Below, one piece after another: positions 1-9,178 of a DNA stretch of 64,000 nt. Where the stretch lies: positions 1-64,000 of the forward strand of contig NZ_SPQO01000018.1 in NCBI RefSeq assembly GCF_004570325.1, given 5' to 3'. Below the pieces are notes generated by a model that worked only from the letters and a program-made list of their open reading frames with translations, ran no database searches and was not told where the DNA came from. The DNA is from Mycobacterium sp. PS03-16 (GTDB lineage Bacteria > Actinomycetota > Actinomycetes > Mycobacteriales > Mycobacteriaceae). The translations under genes were made by a program, and so were the position numbers. Positions within the stretch are counted from its first letter, which is position 1. Every line of letters starts with the position of its first letter.

Positions 1-651
1 GATCTCGCTCCGGCACCGCTGGCTCCGCCCGCGCCGGTCCCCCCGGCCCCGCCGGCCGACGGCGCGGTCGTCGCCGCCGAGAACTGGGACGTCGCGGCCC
101 CGCCGGCACCCGACGCACCGCAGACCTGGTCGTTGAACGGCGCTCCGCTTCCGATGCAGCCGGCGCCCGTGCCGCCAGCTCCGGCTCCCGCGCCGGCTCC
201 GGCTCCCGCGCCGGCTCCGGCTCCGGCCCCGGTCGCCGCCCCGGATCCGCTGGCCCCGCTCAACGCGGTCAACGTCCCGCAGCCGGTCTTCGACGCCGCC
301 AACCAGGCGGTCAGCGGTGAGGTCCCGGCGATGCCGGCCGGCCTGCCGCCGGTGCCCGCCGAGATTCCGCACCTCGCAAGCCCGGAGAACCTGCCGCCCG
401 GCACGACGGTCAACCCGGCTCAGGTCCCCGGCCAGAGCCCGAACGTCACCTACCTCAAGGAGCTGTGGCACGCGATCCAGACCCAGGAGGTCTCGGGTGC
501 GGATGCGCTGCTGGCGCTGACCCAGCGTCCGCTCACCACCCCGGACACCCCGGGTGGCGCGGCGCCGATCCCCGTCGGCACGCCGCCGGCCCCGGCGCCC
601 GCCCCGGGCGCACCGGTGCCGGCGCCCGCTCCGGTCCTGCCGCCCGCCTGA
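1..651 (+). CDS. rpfA: resuscitation-promoting factor RpfA, C-terminal part (5' truncated by window)
   Basis: The reading frame is open from base 1 and ends in TGA at 649-651, so only the C-terminal part is present. It is a Pro/Ala repeat region (PAPAPAP runs near 180-235) followed by a conserved tail reading NVTYLKELWHAIQTQEVSGA. I recognise this tail as the end of M. tuberculosis RpfA (Rv0867c), which has an N-terminal lysozyme-like Rpf domain that cleaves peptidoglycan and wakes dormant cells. The catalytic domain and signal peptide lie outside the window. The convergent moaE2 behind it matches the H37Rv order. The tail differs from RpfA in that the Cys of its VCGNDAL motif is Ser here. 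Any regulatory RNA upstream of rpfA is also out of view. Confidence 0.85.
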   Translation, partial: DLAPAPLAPPAPVPPAPPADGAVVAAENWDVAAPPAPDAPQTWSLNGAPLPMQPAPVPPAPAPAPAPAPAPAPAPAPVAAPDPLAPLNAVNVPQPVFDAANQAVSGEVPAMPAGLPPVPAEIPHLASPENLPPGTTVNPAQVPGQSPNVTYLKELWHAIQTQEVSGADALLALTQRPLTTPDTPGGAAPIPVGTPPAPAPAPGAPVPAPAPVLPPA

Positions 652-657
652 TCGGGC

Positions 658-1086
658 TCAGGCCGAGTTCACCCACTCGTCGGAGCCGTCACCGAAGAAC
701 TGGTGCTTCCACACCGGAATCCGGTCCTTGACGACGTCGACGAGACGGGCACAGGTGTCGAACGCCGCCCTGCGATGGTCCGCTGCCACAGCGGCCACCA
801 GGGCGGCGTCGCCTATCTCCAAGGGCCCGACGCGGTGGCTGACCGCGATGGCCCGCACACCGTCGGCCTCGGCCGCGACCTCCGCGGCCACCTCGGCTAG
901 CACCGCCTCGGCGCTCGGATGCGCCGAGTACTCCAGCCGGGTGACGCCGCGGCCGCCGTCGTGGTCGCGCACCACTCCCGAGAAGCCGACCACCGCGCCG
1001 GCGGACTGGTGGGCCACCAACTCTTCGTGCTCGGCCAGGTCGATCGGATCCTCGGTGACGGCGGCGCGCAGCACGACGGGGTTCAT
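658..1086 (-). CDS. moaE2: molybdopterin synthase catalytic subunit MoaE2
   Basis: 142 aa, the usual MoaE length. MoaE with thiocarboxylated MoaD inserts the dithiolene sulfurs into precursor Z to give molybdopterin, in the cytoplasm. Family signatures are visible: [12 protein letters not shown] (residues ~34-45), [12 protein letters not shown], a [12 protein letters not shown] segment and the C-terminal [10 protein letters not shown] with the conserved lysine. The ATG at 1086 overlaps the mog stop by 4 bp (ATGA), so it is the third gene of a moaC2-mog-moaE2 operon. It ends 6 bp from the convergent rpfA stop with no clear hairpin between. A MoaD partner is not in the window. Confidence 0.93.
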   Translation of the reverse strand: MNPVVLRAAVTEDPIDLAEHEELVAHQSAGAVVGFSGVVRDHDGGRGVTRLEYSAHPSAEAVLAEVAAEVAAEADGVRAIAVSHRVGPLEIGDAALVAAVAADHRRAAFDTCARLVDVVKDRIPVWKHQFFGDGSDEWVNSA

Positions 1087-1565
1087 CGCGGGTGATCCTT
1101 TCCGGCCAGTTGGTCGAGGGCATGGTCGAGGATGCCGGCGAGCACGGACAGCCCGTCCTTGACCCCGCCGGGCGATCCCGGCAGGTTCACGATCAGCGTC
1201 CGTCCGGCCACGCCGCAGAGCCCCCGGGACAGGACGGCGGTCGGCACCCTCGGCAGCCCGGCCCGCCGGATGGCCTCGGCCAGTCCCGGGATCTCGTAGT
1301 CGAGCACCGCGGCGGTGGCCTGCGGGGTGGCGTCGGTGGGCGAGATGCCGGTGCCGCCGGAGGTGATGAGGATGTCGACGCCGTCGGCGACCGCGGTGCG
1401 CAGCGCCGGCCCGACCGGGTCACCGTCAGCGACGACGACCGGGGCCGGCGTGGCGATTCCCCGGTCGGTGAGCCAGGCGACGATGAGCGGGCCGGTGCGG
1501 TCCTCGTAGATCCCGGCCGCGGCGCGGGTGGAGGCGATGACGACCCGGCCGGTGCGGGTGCTCAC
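1083..1565 (-). CDS. mog: molybdopterin adenylyltransferase Mog (MogA/MoaB fold)
   Basis: 160 aa. Mog adenylates molybdopterin before molybdate insertion. The sequence has the family core [17 protein letters not shown] (~residues 66-82), the GLAEAIR helix and the [16 protein letters not shown] glycine/proline-rich substrate loop. The start is a GTG at 1565 that overlaps the moaC2 stop (GTGA), and its own stop overlaps the moaE2 ATG, so all three genes are translationally coupled. The family is also called MogA or MoaB; the short single-domain form and the gene context (Rv0865 position) support Mog. Confidence 0.92.
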   Translation of the reverse strand: MSTRTGRVVIASTRAAAGIYEDRTGPLIVAWLTDRGIATPAPVVVADGDPVGPALRTAVADGVDILITSGGTGISPTDATPQATAAVLDYEIPGLAEAIRRAGLPRVPTAVLSRGLCGVAGRTLIVNLPGSPGGVKDGLSVLAGILDHALDQLAGKDHPR

Positions 1566-2056
1566 GTCGGGGTCCAGGTGCCGGTCTTACCGCCCTCTTT
1601 GCGCAGCACCGCGATGCCGTCGATGCGGGCGGCCGGATCGACGGCCTTGATCATGTCGTAGACGGTCAGCGCGGCCACGCTCACCGCGGTCAGCGCTTCC
1701 ATCTCCACGCCGGTGCGGTCGGTGGTCCGCACGGCGGCGGTGATGCGCACCTGCTGGTCGCCGATCTCGAAATCGACGTCGACCCCGGTCAGCGCGAGCT
1801 GGTGGCACAGCGGGATGAGCTCACTGGTGCGTTTGGCGGCCATGATGCCCGCCACCCGGGCCGTCGCCAGCGCATCGCCCTTGGGCAGCCCGGCCGAAGC
1901 GATCAGCGCGACGACGTCCGGGCGGGTGTGCAGCGTGCCCGCCGCCACGGCGGTCCGTTTGGTGACGTCCTTGGCGCTGACGTCGACCATGTGTGCGGCA
2001 CCCGACTCGTCGACGTGGGAGAGTCGTGGCAGATCAGGCGAGTGCCCGGCGGTCAC
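1562..2056 (-). CDS. moaC2: cyclic pyranopterin monophosphate synthase MoaC2
   Basis: 164 aa. MoaC converts the cyclised GTP product of MoaA to cyclic pyranopterin monophosphate, the first committed molybdenum-cofactor intermediate. Seen in the sequence: [19 protein letters not shown] near the N-terminus, a [23 protein letters not shown] helix-loop with the catalytic His, [20 protein letters not shown] and the C-terminal RKEGGKTG. The start is GTG at 2056, directly abutting the stop of the small upstream gene, so four genes (small protein, moaC2, mog, moaE2) form one transcript with no gaps. No MoaA, MoaB-type dehydratase or MoeA is present in the window. Confidence 0.95.
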   Translation of the reverse strand: MTAGHSPDLPRLSHVDESGAAHMVDVSAKDVTKRTAVAAGTLHTRPDVVALIASAGLPKGDALATARVAGIMAAKRTSELIPLCHQLALTGVDVDFEIGDQQVRITAAVRTTDRTGVEMEALTAVSVAALTVYDMIKAVDPAARIDGIAVLRKEGGKTGTWTPT

Positions 2057-2248
2057 TTACTTGTTGACGACCGTGACGGGGTGCGTGTACGGAAGCTCAT
2101 CGGCCGGCAGCGGGAACGTGATGTCACCGAAGGGGGACAGTGCGCCGGTGCGGTCGGCGGCGAGCTCGCTGACGGCGTGCTCGTCGCCGTCGAGGTGCAC
2201 GGGCCACCCGTTGTCGACGTAGTGCTTCTTCGATTTCTTGTCAGCCAC
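2057..2248 (-). CDS. conserved small hypothetical protein (Rv0863-like)
   Basis: 63 aa if started at the GTG at 2248 (VADKKSKK...). The frame is open further up, to a TTG-type start at 2314, but that would run into the divergent gene's ATG at 2314, so the short form is preferred. The protein is Lys-rich at the N-terminus and has a conserved-looking [19 protein letters not shown] segment followed by [14 protein letters not shown]. No signal peptide, membrane segment or known domain. It heads the moaC2 operon, its stop touching the moaC2 start. M. tuberculosis has a gene of similar size and position (Rv0863, 93 aa). Function unknown. Confidence 0.7.
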   Translation of the reverse strand: MADKKSKKHYVDNGWPVHLDGDEHAVSELAADRTGALSPFGDITFPLPADELPYTHPVTVVNK

Positions 2249-2313
2249 GCCCTCATTGTGGCAAATGCCGCGCCCGATGGTGCGGTTGGGCGGCTGCTTT
2301 ACGCTGGTCAGCA

Positions 2314-4608
2314 ATGACCGAACACACTCCGCCCGCGGGCCGGAGCGACGCGACCCGGGGCCCGTCAGGCGTCCCGTTGGCCGCCTGGTTGGCCCACCTC
2401 CCCGACGAGCGGCTCATCCGGCTGCTGGAGGTGCGGCCCGACCTGACGCAGCCGCCGCCGGGCACCATCGCCGCGCTGGCGGCGCGCGCCACGTCGCGGC
2501 AATCGGTCAAGGCCGCCACCGACGAGCTGGACTTCCTGCGGCTGGCGGTGCTCGACGCGCTGCTGGTGCTGCACGCCGACACCACCGCGGTGCCGCTGAC
2601 CAAGCTGGTCGAACTGCTCGGCGAGCGCGCGGCCGAGGCGGACGTGGCGGTGGCTGTCGACGACCTGCGGGCGCGAGCGCTGGTGTGGGGGGACGACGAC
2701 GCGGTGCGGGTGGCCGCGGAAGCGGCGTCCGGGCTGCCGTGGTACCCCGGCCAGGCGGTGGTGGAGATCCCGACGCTGACCTCTGAGGAAGTCGCCGGAG
2801 CGCTGGCCGGCCTGGACACCGCCCAGCGGGATCTGCTGGACCGGCTGCTGGAGGGATCCCCGGTGGGGCGCACCCGCGACGCCGCACCCGGAACCCCCGC
2901 CGACCGTCCCGTGCAGCGGCTGCTGGCCGCGGGGCTGTTACGCCACCTCGACACCGACACCGTGATCCTCCCCCGGATCGTCGGGCAGGTGATGCGCGGC
3001 GAGACGCCGGGGCCGGTCGAGCTCACCCCGCCCGACGCTGTCGCGTCGACCACCGCGCAGGCCGACGTCGACGCGGTGGCGGCCGGCGCAGCGATCGATC
3101 TGCTGCGCGAGGTCGACGTGCTGCTCGAGACGCTGTCGAGCGCGCCGGTGCCCGAGTTGCGCAGCGGCGGCCTCGGCGTCCGCGACGTCAAGAGACTCAC
3201 CAAGGCCACCGGCATCGACGATGCCCGGCTCGGCCTGATCCTCGAGATCGCCGCGGCCGGCGGCCTGATCGCGGCCGGCGTCCCCGAACCCGACCCGGGT
3301 GACGGCACGGGCACGTTCTGGGCGCCGACGGTGGCTGCCGACCGGTTCATCGAGTCCCCGACCTCGGTGCGCTGGCACCTGATGGCGTCGACATGGCTGG
3401 ACCTGCCCGGCCGCCCCGGTCTCATCGGCAGCCGCGGACCCGACGGGAAGCCTTATGCAGCGCTGTCGGATTCGCTGTACTCCACGGCCGCGCCGCTGGA
3501 TCGCCGGCTGCTGCTCGGCGTGCTGGCCGACCTGCCGCCGGGTGCGGGCGCCGACGCGGCGACCGCGTCGCGGGCGATGATCTGGCGCCGGCCGCGGTGG
3601 GCGGTGCGGCTGCAGCCCGAACCGGTCGCCGGCCTGCTCACCGAGGCCCACGCGCTGGGCCTGGTCGGCCGCGGCGCCATCGCCTCGCCGGCCCGCCGGA
3701 TGCTCGCCGGCGAGCCCGTCGAGGACGTGGTCGCGGCGATGGCCAAGGTGCTGCCCGCGCCCATCGACCACTTCCTCGTACAGGCCGACCTGACCGTTGT
3801 CGTCCCGGGCCCGCTCGAACGCGACCTCGCCGAACAGCTCTCGGCGGTGGCCGCCGTCGAATCCGCCGGGGCGGCAATGGTGTACCGGGTCAGCGAGGCC
3901 TCGATCCGCCGGGCCCTGGACACCGGCAAGACCGCCAGCGAGCTGCACGCGTTCTTCGGGAGGCATTCGAAGACGCCGGTCCCGCAGGGGTTGACGTACC
4001 TGATCGACGACGTGGCCCGGCGCCACGGGCAGCTGCGCGTCGGGATCGCCGCCGCGTTCGTGCGGTGCGAGGATCCGGCACTGCTGGCCCAAGCGGTGGG
4101 CGCCCCGGCCACCGAGGCCGTCGAGCTGCGCCTGCTGGCCCCGACGGTCGCGGTGTCGCAGGCCCCGATCGCCGATGTGCTGGCCGCGTTGCGCGCCGCC
4201 GGGCTGGCCCCCGCCGCCGAGGACTCCTCGGGCGCGATCGTCGACATCCGGGCGCGCGGCGCGCGGGTGGCGGCCCCGCCCCGGCGGCGGGTCTACCGGC
4301 AGGCCGCGGCCCCGACGGGCCAGACGCTCAGCGCGATCGTCGCGGTGCTGCGTCGGGTGGCCGCCGCGCCGACCGGGAACATGCGGCTCGATCCGGGCGT
4401 TGCGATAACGCAGCTGCAGGAAGCGGCCCAGCGGCAGACATCGGTGGTGATCGGCTACGTCGACCCGGCCGGAGTGGCCACCCAGCGGGTCGTGGCCCCG
4501 GTCAACGTCCGCGGCGGGCAGCTGACGGCCTATGACCCGGCATCCGGGCGCGTGCGCGAATTCGCCATTCACCGCGTGACCTCGGTGGTGTCGGCCGACG
4601 CCGATTGA
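2314..4608 (+). CDS. helicase-associated protein, XPB/Ssl2-like N-terminal family (Rv0862c-like)
   Basis: 764 aa, no Walker motifs, so not itself a helicase. It matches the large actinobacterial family annotated as helicase-associated or 'helicase C-terminal domain' proteins encoded next to XPB. The N-terminal part has [23 protein letters not shown] and a run of winged-helix-like segments ([11 protein letters not shown] near residue 290). The C-terminal 120 residues ([20 protein letters not shown]..., then a [13 protein letters not shown] motif) resemble WYL-type beta domains. ATG at 2314, divergent from the moaC2 operon with a 65-bp gap. It precedes the XPB gene by 72 bp on the same strand, so a joint role in DNA repair or transcription-coupled repair is inferred. 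Confidence 0.75.
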   Translation: MTEHTPPAGRSDATRGPSGVPLAAWLAHLPDERLIRLLEVRPDLTQPPPGTIAALAARATSRQSVKAATDELDFLRLAVLDALLVLHADTTAVPLTKLVELLGERAAEADVAVAVDDLRARALVWGDDDAVRVAAEAASGLPWYPGQAVVEIPTLTSEEVAGALAGLDTAQRDLLDRLLEGSPVGRTRDAAPGTPADRPVQRLLAAGLLRHLDTDTVILPRIVGQVMRGETPGPVELTPPDAVASTTAQADVDAVAAGAAIDLLREVDVLLETLSSAPVPELRSGGLGVRDVKRLTKATGIDDARLGLILEIAAAGGLIAAGVPEPDPGDGTGTFWAPTVAADRFIESPTSVRWHLMASTWLDLPGRPGLIGSRGPDGKPYAALSDSLYSTAAPLDRRLLLGVLADLPPGAGADAATASRAMIWRRPRWAVRLQPEPVAGLLTEAHALGLVGRGAIASPARRMLAGEPVEDVVAAMAKVLPAPIDHFLVQADLTVVVPGPLERDLAEQLSAVAAVESAGAAMVYRVSEASIRRALDTGKTASELHAFFGRHSKTPVPQGLTYLIDDVARRHGQLRVGIAAAFVRCEDPALLAQAVGAPATEAVELRLLAPTVAVSQAPIADVLAALRAAGLAPAAEDSSGAIVDIRARGARVAAPPRRRVYRQAAAPTGQTLSAIVAVLRRVAAAPTGNMRLDPGVAITQLQEAAQRQTSVVIGYVDPAGVATQRVVAPVNVRGGQLTAYDPASGRVREFAIHRVTSVVSADAD

Positions 4609-4625
4609 CTCGGAATAATGGGGCG

Positions 4626-4684
4626 ATGAGCTCCGAGGGAGAAGCATGACCTTTCAGCGAGGAACCGGGGCGGATCGCGCATGA
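4626..4684 (+). other. two stacked mini-ORFs coupled to the XPB helicase gene
   Basis: Two very short ORFs fill the gap before the helicase. The first, ATG 4626, reads MSSEGEA and stops at 4647-4649. Its stop overlaps the ATG of the second (4646), which reads MTFQRGTGADRA and stops at 4682-4684. That stop overlaps the helicase ATG (4681). The second ORF has a good purine-rich site (GAGGGAGAAG) before it, whereas the helicase ATG itself has only a weak one. This is the layout of translational coupling by termination-reinitiation. Whether the peptides matter is unknown; the sequence shows only the geometry. Confidence 0.35.
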
Positions 4685-6330
4685 CTGACGGCCCCCTGAT
4701 CGTGCAGTCCGACAAGACGGTGCTGCTCGAGGTCGACCACGAACAGGCCGGTGCGGCCCGCGCGGCCATCGCCCCGTTCGCCGAACTCGAGCGCGCGCCC
4801 GAGCACGTGCACACCTACCGCATCACGCCGCTGGCGCTGTGGAACGCCCGCGCGGCGGGGCACGACGCCGAGCAGGTGGTCGACGCGCTGGTCAGCTTCT
4901 CCCGCTACGCGGTGCCCCAACCGCTGCTCGTCGACATCGTCGACACCATGGGGCGCTACGGCCGGCTGCAGCTGGTCAAGCACCCGGCGCACGGGTTGAC
5001 GCTGATCAGCCTGGACCGCGCCGTGCTCGAGGAGGTGCTGCGCAACAAGAAGATCGCCCCGATGCTGGGCGCGCGCATCGACGACGACACCGTGGTGGTG
5101 CACAACAGCGAACGCGGCCGCGTCAAGCAGATGCTGCTCAAGATCGGCTGGCCGGCCGAGGACCTCGCCGGCTACGTCGACGGCGAGAAGCACCCGATCG
5201 ATCTGCAGCAGGACGGCTGGCATTTGCGCGACTACCAGGAGATGGCGGCCGACTCGTTCTGGTCGGGCGGGTCCGGTGTGGTGGTGCTGCCGTGCGGGGC
5301 CGGTAAGACGCTGGTCGGTGCGGCGGCGATGGCCAAGGCCGGGGCCACCACGCTGATCCTGGTCACCAACACCGTGGCGGGCCGGCAGTGGAAGCGCGAA
5401 CTGGTGGCGCGCACGTCGCTGACCGAGGAGGAGATCGGCGAGTACTCCGGTGAGCGCAAGGAGATCCGCCCGGTCACCATCGCGACCTACCAGGTGATCA
5501 CCCGCCGCACCAAGGGCGAGTACCGCCACCTCGAGCTGTTCGACAGCCGCGACTGGGGTCTGATCATCTACGACGAGGTGCACCTGCTGCCCGCGCCGGT
5601 GTTCCGGATGACCGCCGATCTGCAGTCGCGGCGCCGGCTCGGGCTGACCGCGACGCTGATCCGCGAGGACGGCCGCGAAGGTGACGTGTTTTCGCTGATC
5701 GGGCCGAAGCGCTACGACGCGCCGTGGAAGGACATCGAGGCCCAGGGTTGGATCGCACCGGCCGAGTGCATCGAGGTCCGGGTGACGATGACCGACAACG
5801 AGCGGATGCTCTACGCGACGGCCGAACCGGAGGAGCGCTACAAGCTGTGCTCCACCGCGCACACCAAGATCGCGGTGGTGCGCTCGATTCTCGAGAAGCA
5901 CCGGGGTGAGCAGACGCTGGTGATCGGCGCGTACCTCGACCAGCTCGAGGAACTCGGTCAGGCGCTCGACGCCCCGGTCATCCAGGGGTCGACGAAGAAC
6001 GCCGACCGCGAGGTGCTGTTCGACCAGTTCCGCCGCGGGGAGATCTCCACCCTGGTGGTGTCCAAGGTCGCGAACTTCTCCATCGATCTGCCGGAAGCGT
6101 CTGTGGCCGTGCAGGTCTCTGGCACCTTCGGGTCGCGTCAGGAGGAGGCGCAGCGGCTGGGCCGGCTGCTGCGGCCCAAGCACGACGGCGGCGGGGCGGT
6201 GTTCTACTCGGTGGTGTCGCGCGACAGCCTCGACGCCGAGTACGCCGCGCACCGGCAGCGGTTCCTGGCCGAACAGGGCTACGGGTACGTCATCAAGGAC
6301 GCCGACGATCTGCTGGGCCCGGCCATCTAG
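4681..6330 (+). CDS. ercc3: XPB-type DNA repair helicase (Ercc3)
   Basis: 549 aa, near-identical over long stretches to M. tuberculosis Rv0861c. XPB helicases are SF2 3'-5' DNA translocases; archaeal and mycobacterial forms lack the TFIIH context and act in repair. Order of parts: a damage-recognition-like N-terminal region (1-175), helicase domain 1 with Walker A GAGKT (206-210) and DEVH box (298-301), the XPB-specific RED motif (328-330), then helicase domain 2 with QRLGRLLRP (motif VI). ATG at 4681 gives the conserved MTDGPLIVQSDKTVLLEVDH start. Follows the helicase-associated gene on the same strand, probably the same transcript. Confidence 0.96.
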   Translation: MTDGPLIVQSDKTVLLEVDHEQAGAARAAIAPFAELERAPEHVHTYRITPLALWNARAAGHDAEQVVDALVSFSRYAVPQPLLVDIVDTMGRYGRLQLVKHPAHGLTLISLDRAVLEEVLRNKKIAPMLGARIDDDTVVVHNSERGRVKQMLLKIGWPAEDLAGYVDGEKHPIDLQQDGWHLRDYQEMAADSFWSGGSGVVVLPCGAGKTLVGAAAMAKAGATTLILVTNTVAGRQWKRELVARTSLTEEEIGEYSGERKEIRPVTIATYQVITRRTKGEYRHLELFDSRDWGLIIYDEVHLLPAPVFRMTADLQSRRRLGLTATLIREDGREGDVFSLIGPKRYDAPWKDIEAQGWIAPAECIEVRVTMTDNERMLYATAEPEERYKLCSTAHTKIAVVRSILEKHRGEQTLVIGAYLDQLEELGQALDAPVIQGSTKNADREVLFDQFRRGEISTLVVSKVANFSIDLPEASVAVQVSGTFGSRQEEAQRLGRLLRPKHDGGGAVFYSVVSRDSLDAEYAAHRQRFLAEQGYGYVIKDADDLLGPAI

Positions 6331-6368
6331 TTCACGCGCGGAGCCGTGAGGCGCTAGCCTCGACAACC

Positions 6369-6929
6369 ATGATCGGACGACTGCGCCACGTGGTGCTCGC
6401 CGGTGTGGCCGCCGGTGCGGGTGCGCTCGCGCTGGCAGCCACTGCCGCCGCCCAGCCCGCGCCCCCGCCGGGACCGCCCCCGGTCCCGGGCCAGCCGGTC
6501 GCGGTGGCCGCCGAGGGGCCGGTGCCCCCGCCGGCCCCGCCGCCGGTGGGTCCGCCGCCGGTGCCGCAGGTGCAGAACCCGGTCTACGGGTCCGGCGACG
6601 GCCCGCTGGGCTTCCTGCGCGACGCGTGGCATCAGGCCCGCGACCCGTACGGGATGGGCATGCCCGGCGGAACGCCGGTGATCACGCCTCCCCCGCCGGG
6701 CGCCGGTCCCCCGCCGCCGCTGCCGCCCGGGTACACGTCGTTCACCGCGCCGGAGTCGTCCACTCCGGCTCTCGCGCCGGAGCCGGGGGCAGAGCCGGCC
6801 GGACCGCCGCTGCCCCGGGGCTACTACCCGCTCGACGGGCCGCCGCCGCCCGGTTACTTCGACGCGCCGCCGGCTCCGGCCGCCCCGCCGGCACCACCCG
6901 CACCGCCGAAGATCATCGCCGGGCGCTGA
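6369..6929 (+). CDS. secreted proline-rich protein
   Basis: 186 aa. Starts with a typical Sec signal peptide (MIGRLRHVVLAGVAAGAGAL, then ALAATAAAQP with an AAA-Q-type cleavage near residue 28), followed by a low-complexity Pro/Ala/Gly chain with many PPPP and PPVG runs. A less repetitive island at residues ~68-95 reads QNPVYGSGDGPLGFLRDAWHQ. This island resembles a helix seen in other mycobacterial proline-rich exported proteins, and the fold is unknown. It has no cysteine and no membrane anchor after the signal. It lies 38 bp after the helicase and converges with the cupin gene 7 bp beyond its stop. Confidence 0.7.
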   Translation: MIGRLRHVVLAGVAAGAGALALAATAAAQPAPPPGPPPVPGQPVAVAAEGPVPPPAPPPVGPPPVPQVQNPVYGSGDGPLGFLRDAWHQARDPYGMGMPGGTPVITPPPPGAGPPPPLPPGYTSFTAPESSTPALAPEPGAEPAGPPLPRGYYPLDGPPPPGYFDAPPAPAAPPAPPAPPKIIAGR

Positions 6930-6936
6930 TCGCGCG

Positions 6937-7281
6937 TCAGGTGTAGGGGCCGACGGCCTTCACGACGGTCAGCAGCACCACCGAGTCCTCGAGCGCGGCC
7001 AGGTCGTGCCGGGCTTTCGGGATGACGATGAGGTCGCCGGCCGAGCCTTCCCAGTGCGACGTGCCGTCGCCCAGCCGGACCCGGCCCTGCACCACGTAGA
7101 GCGTGGCCTCCTCCGGCGCTTCGTGCTCGTCGAGCCCGTTGCCCCCGGCCAGCGCGATCAGCGTCTGCCGCAGCGAGTGTTCGTGCCCGCCGTACACCGT
7201 GTGCGCGCTGCGGCCGCTGTTGTGCGACCGAGCCAGTTCGAGGTGTTCGCGGGCCAATGCGGTGAGGGAGATTTTCTCCAT
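6937..7281 (-). CDS. cupin-domain protein
   Basis: 114 aa from the ATG at 7281 (MEKISLTALAREHLELARS); an upstream TTG at 7320 would add an unconvincing basic leader. A single small beta-barrel is predicted: HSLRQTLIALAGGNGLDEHE with a metal-type His/Glu pattern, GRVRLGD, and GDLIVIPKARHDLAALEDS, the usual cupin motif 2 with the PxxxxH element. Such proteins bind a metal and a small ligand; the substrate cannot be told. It lies 39 bp downstream of an SDR on the same strand, so the two are probably co-transcribed. Confidence 0.75.
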   Translation of the reverse strand: MEKISLTALAREHLELARSHNSGRSAHTVYGGHEHSLRQTLIALAGGNGLDEHEAPEEATLYVVQGRVRLGDGTSHWEGSAGDLIVIPKARHDLAALEDSVVLLTVVKAVGPYT

Positions 7282-7320
7282 GGGTGGATGATTTCCCACT
7301 CCGGGCCGATGCAATCGCAA

Positions 7321-8001
7321 TCAGACGTTCGCGGTGGACAGCTGCGCCTTGACCGTGCGGGACAGGTCGTCGGCGAGGATCTCCGGTGCGCCGGCGAGCA
7401 GCCCGGCGACCGCCTGCTTGGCGACCAGCGCCGGATCGATCTTCTGATCGGCCGGAATGTAGCTGACCATGTCGGTGTCCATGTATCCGACGTGCAGCGC
7501 CGCGACGTGGATGTTGCGCGGCGCCAGTTCGGCGCGCAGCGCGTCGGTGAGCGCCCACGCGGCGGCCTTGGCGGCGGAGTACGCGCCGGAGGTGGGCGGA
7601 TGAACCCAGGCCAGCACCGACAGGACGTTGAGGATCGCACCGCCGCCGTTGCCCTCGATGATCGGTACGAACGCCCGCGCCATGGCCAGCGTGCCGAAGA
7701 AGTGGGTGTCCATCTCCAGGCGGATCTCCTCGACCGTCCCGGTCAGCAGGCCCGCGCGGGTGGAGACGCCCGCGTTGTTCACCAGCACGGTGACGTCTTT
7801 CGCCGTCTCGGCGGCGCGCCGCACCGATTCGGGGTCGGTGATGTCGAGCTGGATCGGCACCACACCGGGCAGGTCGATGGTCTCCGGCTTCCTGGCCGCG
7901 GCGTAGACCTTGGCGCCGCGGGCGACGAGTTCGGCGGCGAGTTGGCGCCCGAGCCCGCGATTGGCCCCGGTCACCAGGGCGACGATGGTGTTGTCGGTCA
8001 T
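7321..8001 (-). CDS. short-chain dehydrogenase/reductase (SDR)
   Basis: 226 aa from ATG 8001 (MTDNTIVALVTGANRGLGRQ), preceded by an AGGAG site. The long open frame upstream is not coding. Classical SDR: TGANRGLG NAD(P)-binding turn (~10-17), NNAGVSTRAG (~83), the catalytic SGAYSAAK (Tyr and Lys four apart), and a GYMDTDM segment after the active site. It is slightly short of the usual 250 residues, the C-terminal lid ending at TANV. It is downstream of the LysR gene (127-bp gap) and upstream of the cupin gene. Substrate unknown. Confidence 0.88.
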   Translation of the reverse strand: MTDNTIVALVTGANRGLGRQLAAELVARGAKVYAAARKPETIDLPGVVPIQLDITDPESVRRAAETAKDVTVLVNNAGVSTRAGLLTGTVEEIRLEMDTHFFGTLAMARAFVPIIEGNGGGAILNVLSVLAWVHPPTSGAYSAAKAAAWALTDALRAELAPRNIHVAALHVGYMDTDMVSYIPADQKIDPALVAKQAVAGLLAGAPEILADDLSRTVKAQLSTANV

Positions 8002-8128
8002 GGGAGTGCTCCTCTTCTTCCGATCACGCTCTCCTGTTTCGCGACAACAGCGCGGACGGCGTTTCGCGTCCCGACCGGTGTGAGCCGCTTCCTCGCAGCT
8101 GCGAGCGCAGTGGTCGTGGCCGGTGCTG

Positions 8129-9061
8129 TCAGCCGCCGCGGTGGCCGCCGGTGCGGTACGGATCGTCGGCGGGCAGCCACACCGATTCGTCGCCCAGGCC
8201 CAGATCGCCGACACCGGAGGTGAATTCGTCGATCACGGCGTGTACCGCGGGATTGGTCTCCGCACGCCGCCACACCAGAGACCAGGTCCACACCGGTGAC
8301 GGATTCACCACCGGGCGGCGCACCAGCCCGCGCGGCAGCGGATCGGTCTGCCCCTTCGGGTTGTTGAGGACGGGGCGGCGCAATTGGCGGACGTGCTCGA
8401 AGAAGGTCGGCCCGGTGACCCCGCCGTCGTCGGTGCGCATGACGCGCGCTCCGGTGGCCGAGGCGAACTGCTTGCCGTACCGATTCCACGACGACCAGCT
8501 GGCGGCGTCGGCGTCCACCAGCACCAGGACCTCGGCGGCGTCGACCGGCTGTTCCCCGCCGTCGACGTCGACGGCGTACAACCGGTCGGCGCCGAGCAGC
8601 CGGGCGCCCAGCGACAGCGCCTCGATGTCGGCCTTCTGCACCCAGCAGATCGCGAGGTCGAGGGTGCCGTCGGCGACGCGGGCGGCCTGTGCGTGCGAGG
8701 GCATGACCCAGGTGTCGACCCGGACCTGCGCGACACCGGCCGCCCGCTCGGCCCAGTCGGTCGGGCACCAGTTGACGTAGCCGATCCGCACCGGCTCCGA
8801 CACCGCCAGACCCGTTGCGCGCCTGCGTAGCTGGTCCGCCTGCGCGATGAGCGCGCGGGCGTCGGGCAGCAGCGCGGTCCCGGCGGCGGTCAGGGTGACC
8901 GATCGGCGGTCCCGGTCGAACAGCGTCACCTTCAGATCTCGCTCGAGCGCCTTGATCTGCTGGGACAGCGACGGGCCGGCGATGCGCAGCCGTTCGGCCG
9001 CCCGGCCGAAGTTCAGCTCCTCGGCGACGGCCACGAAGTAGCGCAGCTGACGCAGCTCCAC
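8129..9061 (-). CDS. LysR-family transcriptional regulator
   Basis: 310 aa from the GTG at 9061 (VELRQLRYFVAVAEELNFGR). The longer open frame back to 10018 is antisense to an SDR and is rejected. The N-terminal winged helix-turn-helix is textbook LysR (AAERLRIAGPSLSQQIKALE, ~22-41), followed by the linker helix and a periplasmic-binding-like sensor domain starting near residue 95 (VRIGYVNWCP). It is divergent from an SDR gene at 9179 (117-bp gap), the normal arrangement for a LysR protein and its target, and is followed on its own strand by a second SDR and the cupin. The inducer is unknown. Confidence 0.9.
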   Translation of the reverse strand: MELRQLRYFVAVAEELNFGRAAERLRIAGPSLSQQIKALERDLKVTLFDRDRRSVTLTAAGTALLPDARALIAQADQLRRRATGLAVSEPVRIGYVNWCPTDWAERAAGVAQVRVDTWVMPSHAQAARVADGTLDLAICWVQKADIEALSLGARLLGADRLYAVDVDGGEQPVDAAEVLVLVDADAASWSSWNRYGKQFASATGARVMRTDDGGVTGPTFFEHVRQLRRPVLNNPKGQTDPLPRGLVRRPVVNPSPVWTWSLVWRRAETNPAVHAVIDEFTSGVGDLGLGDESVWLPADDPYRTGGHRGG

Positions 9062-9178
9062 CGGTGCAGCGTAGTAGGCGAAGCCTTCCACCAGGGAGGT
9101 GTTTCGTCCCGGCGCGCGGACATGGCCGGCCCCGGCCGCGCGGTTGAGTCGGGTACCACTTCCGACGAAAGGGATCCC

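Noticed and set aside
180..240. Tandem repeat of CCGGCTCCGGCTCCCGCG type
   Set aside because: It is the coding repeat of the Pro/Ala domain of RpfA, not an independent element.
7321..8214. Longer N-terminal form of the SDR ending at 7321 (start at 8214)
   Set aside because: The extra ~70 residues are basic and low-complexity and overlap the LysR gene; the ATG at 8001 with an AGGAG site begins exactly at the Rossmann fold.
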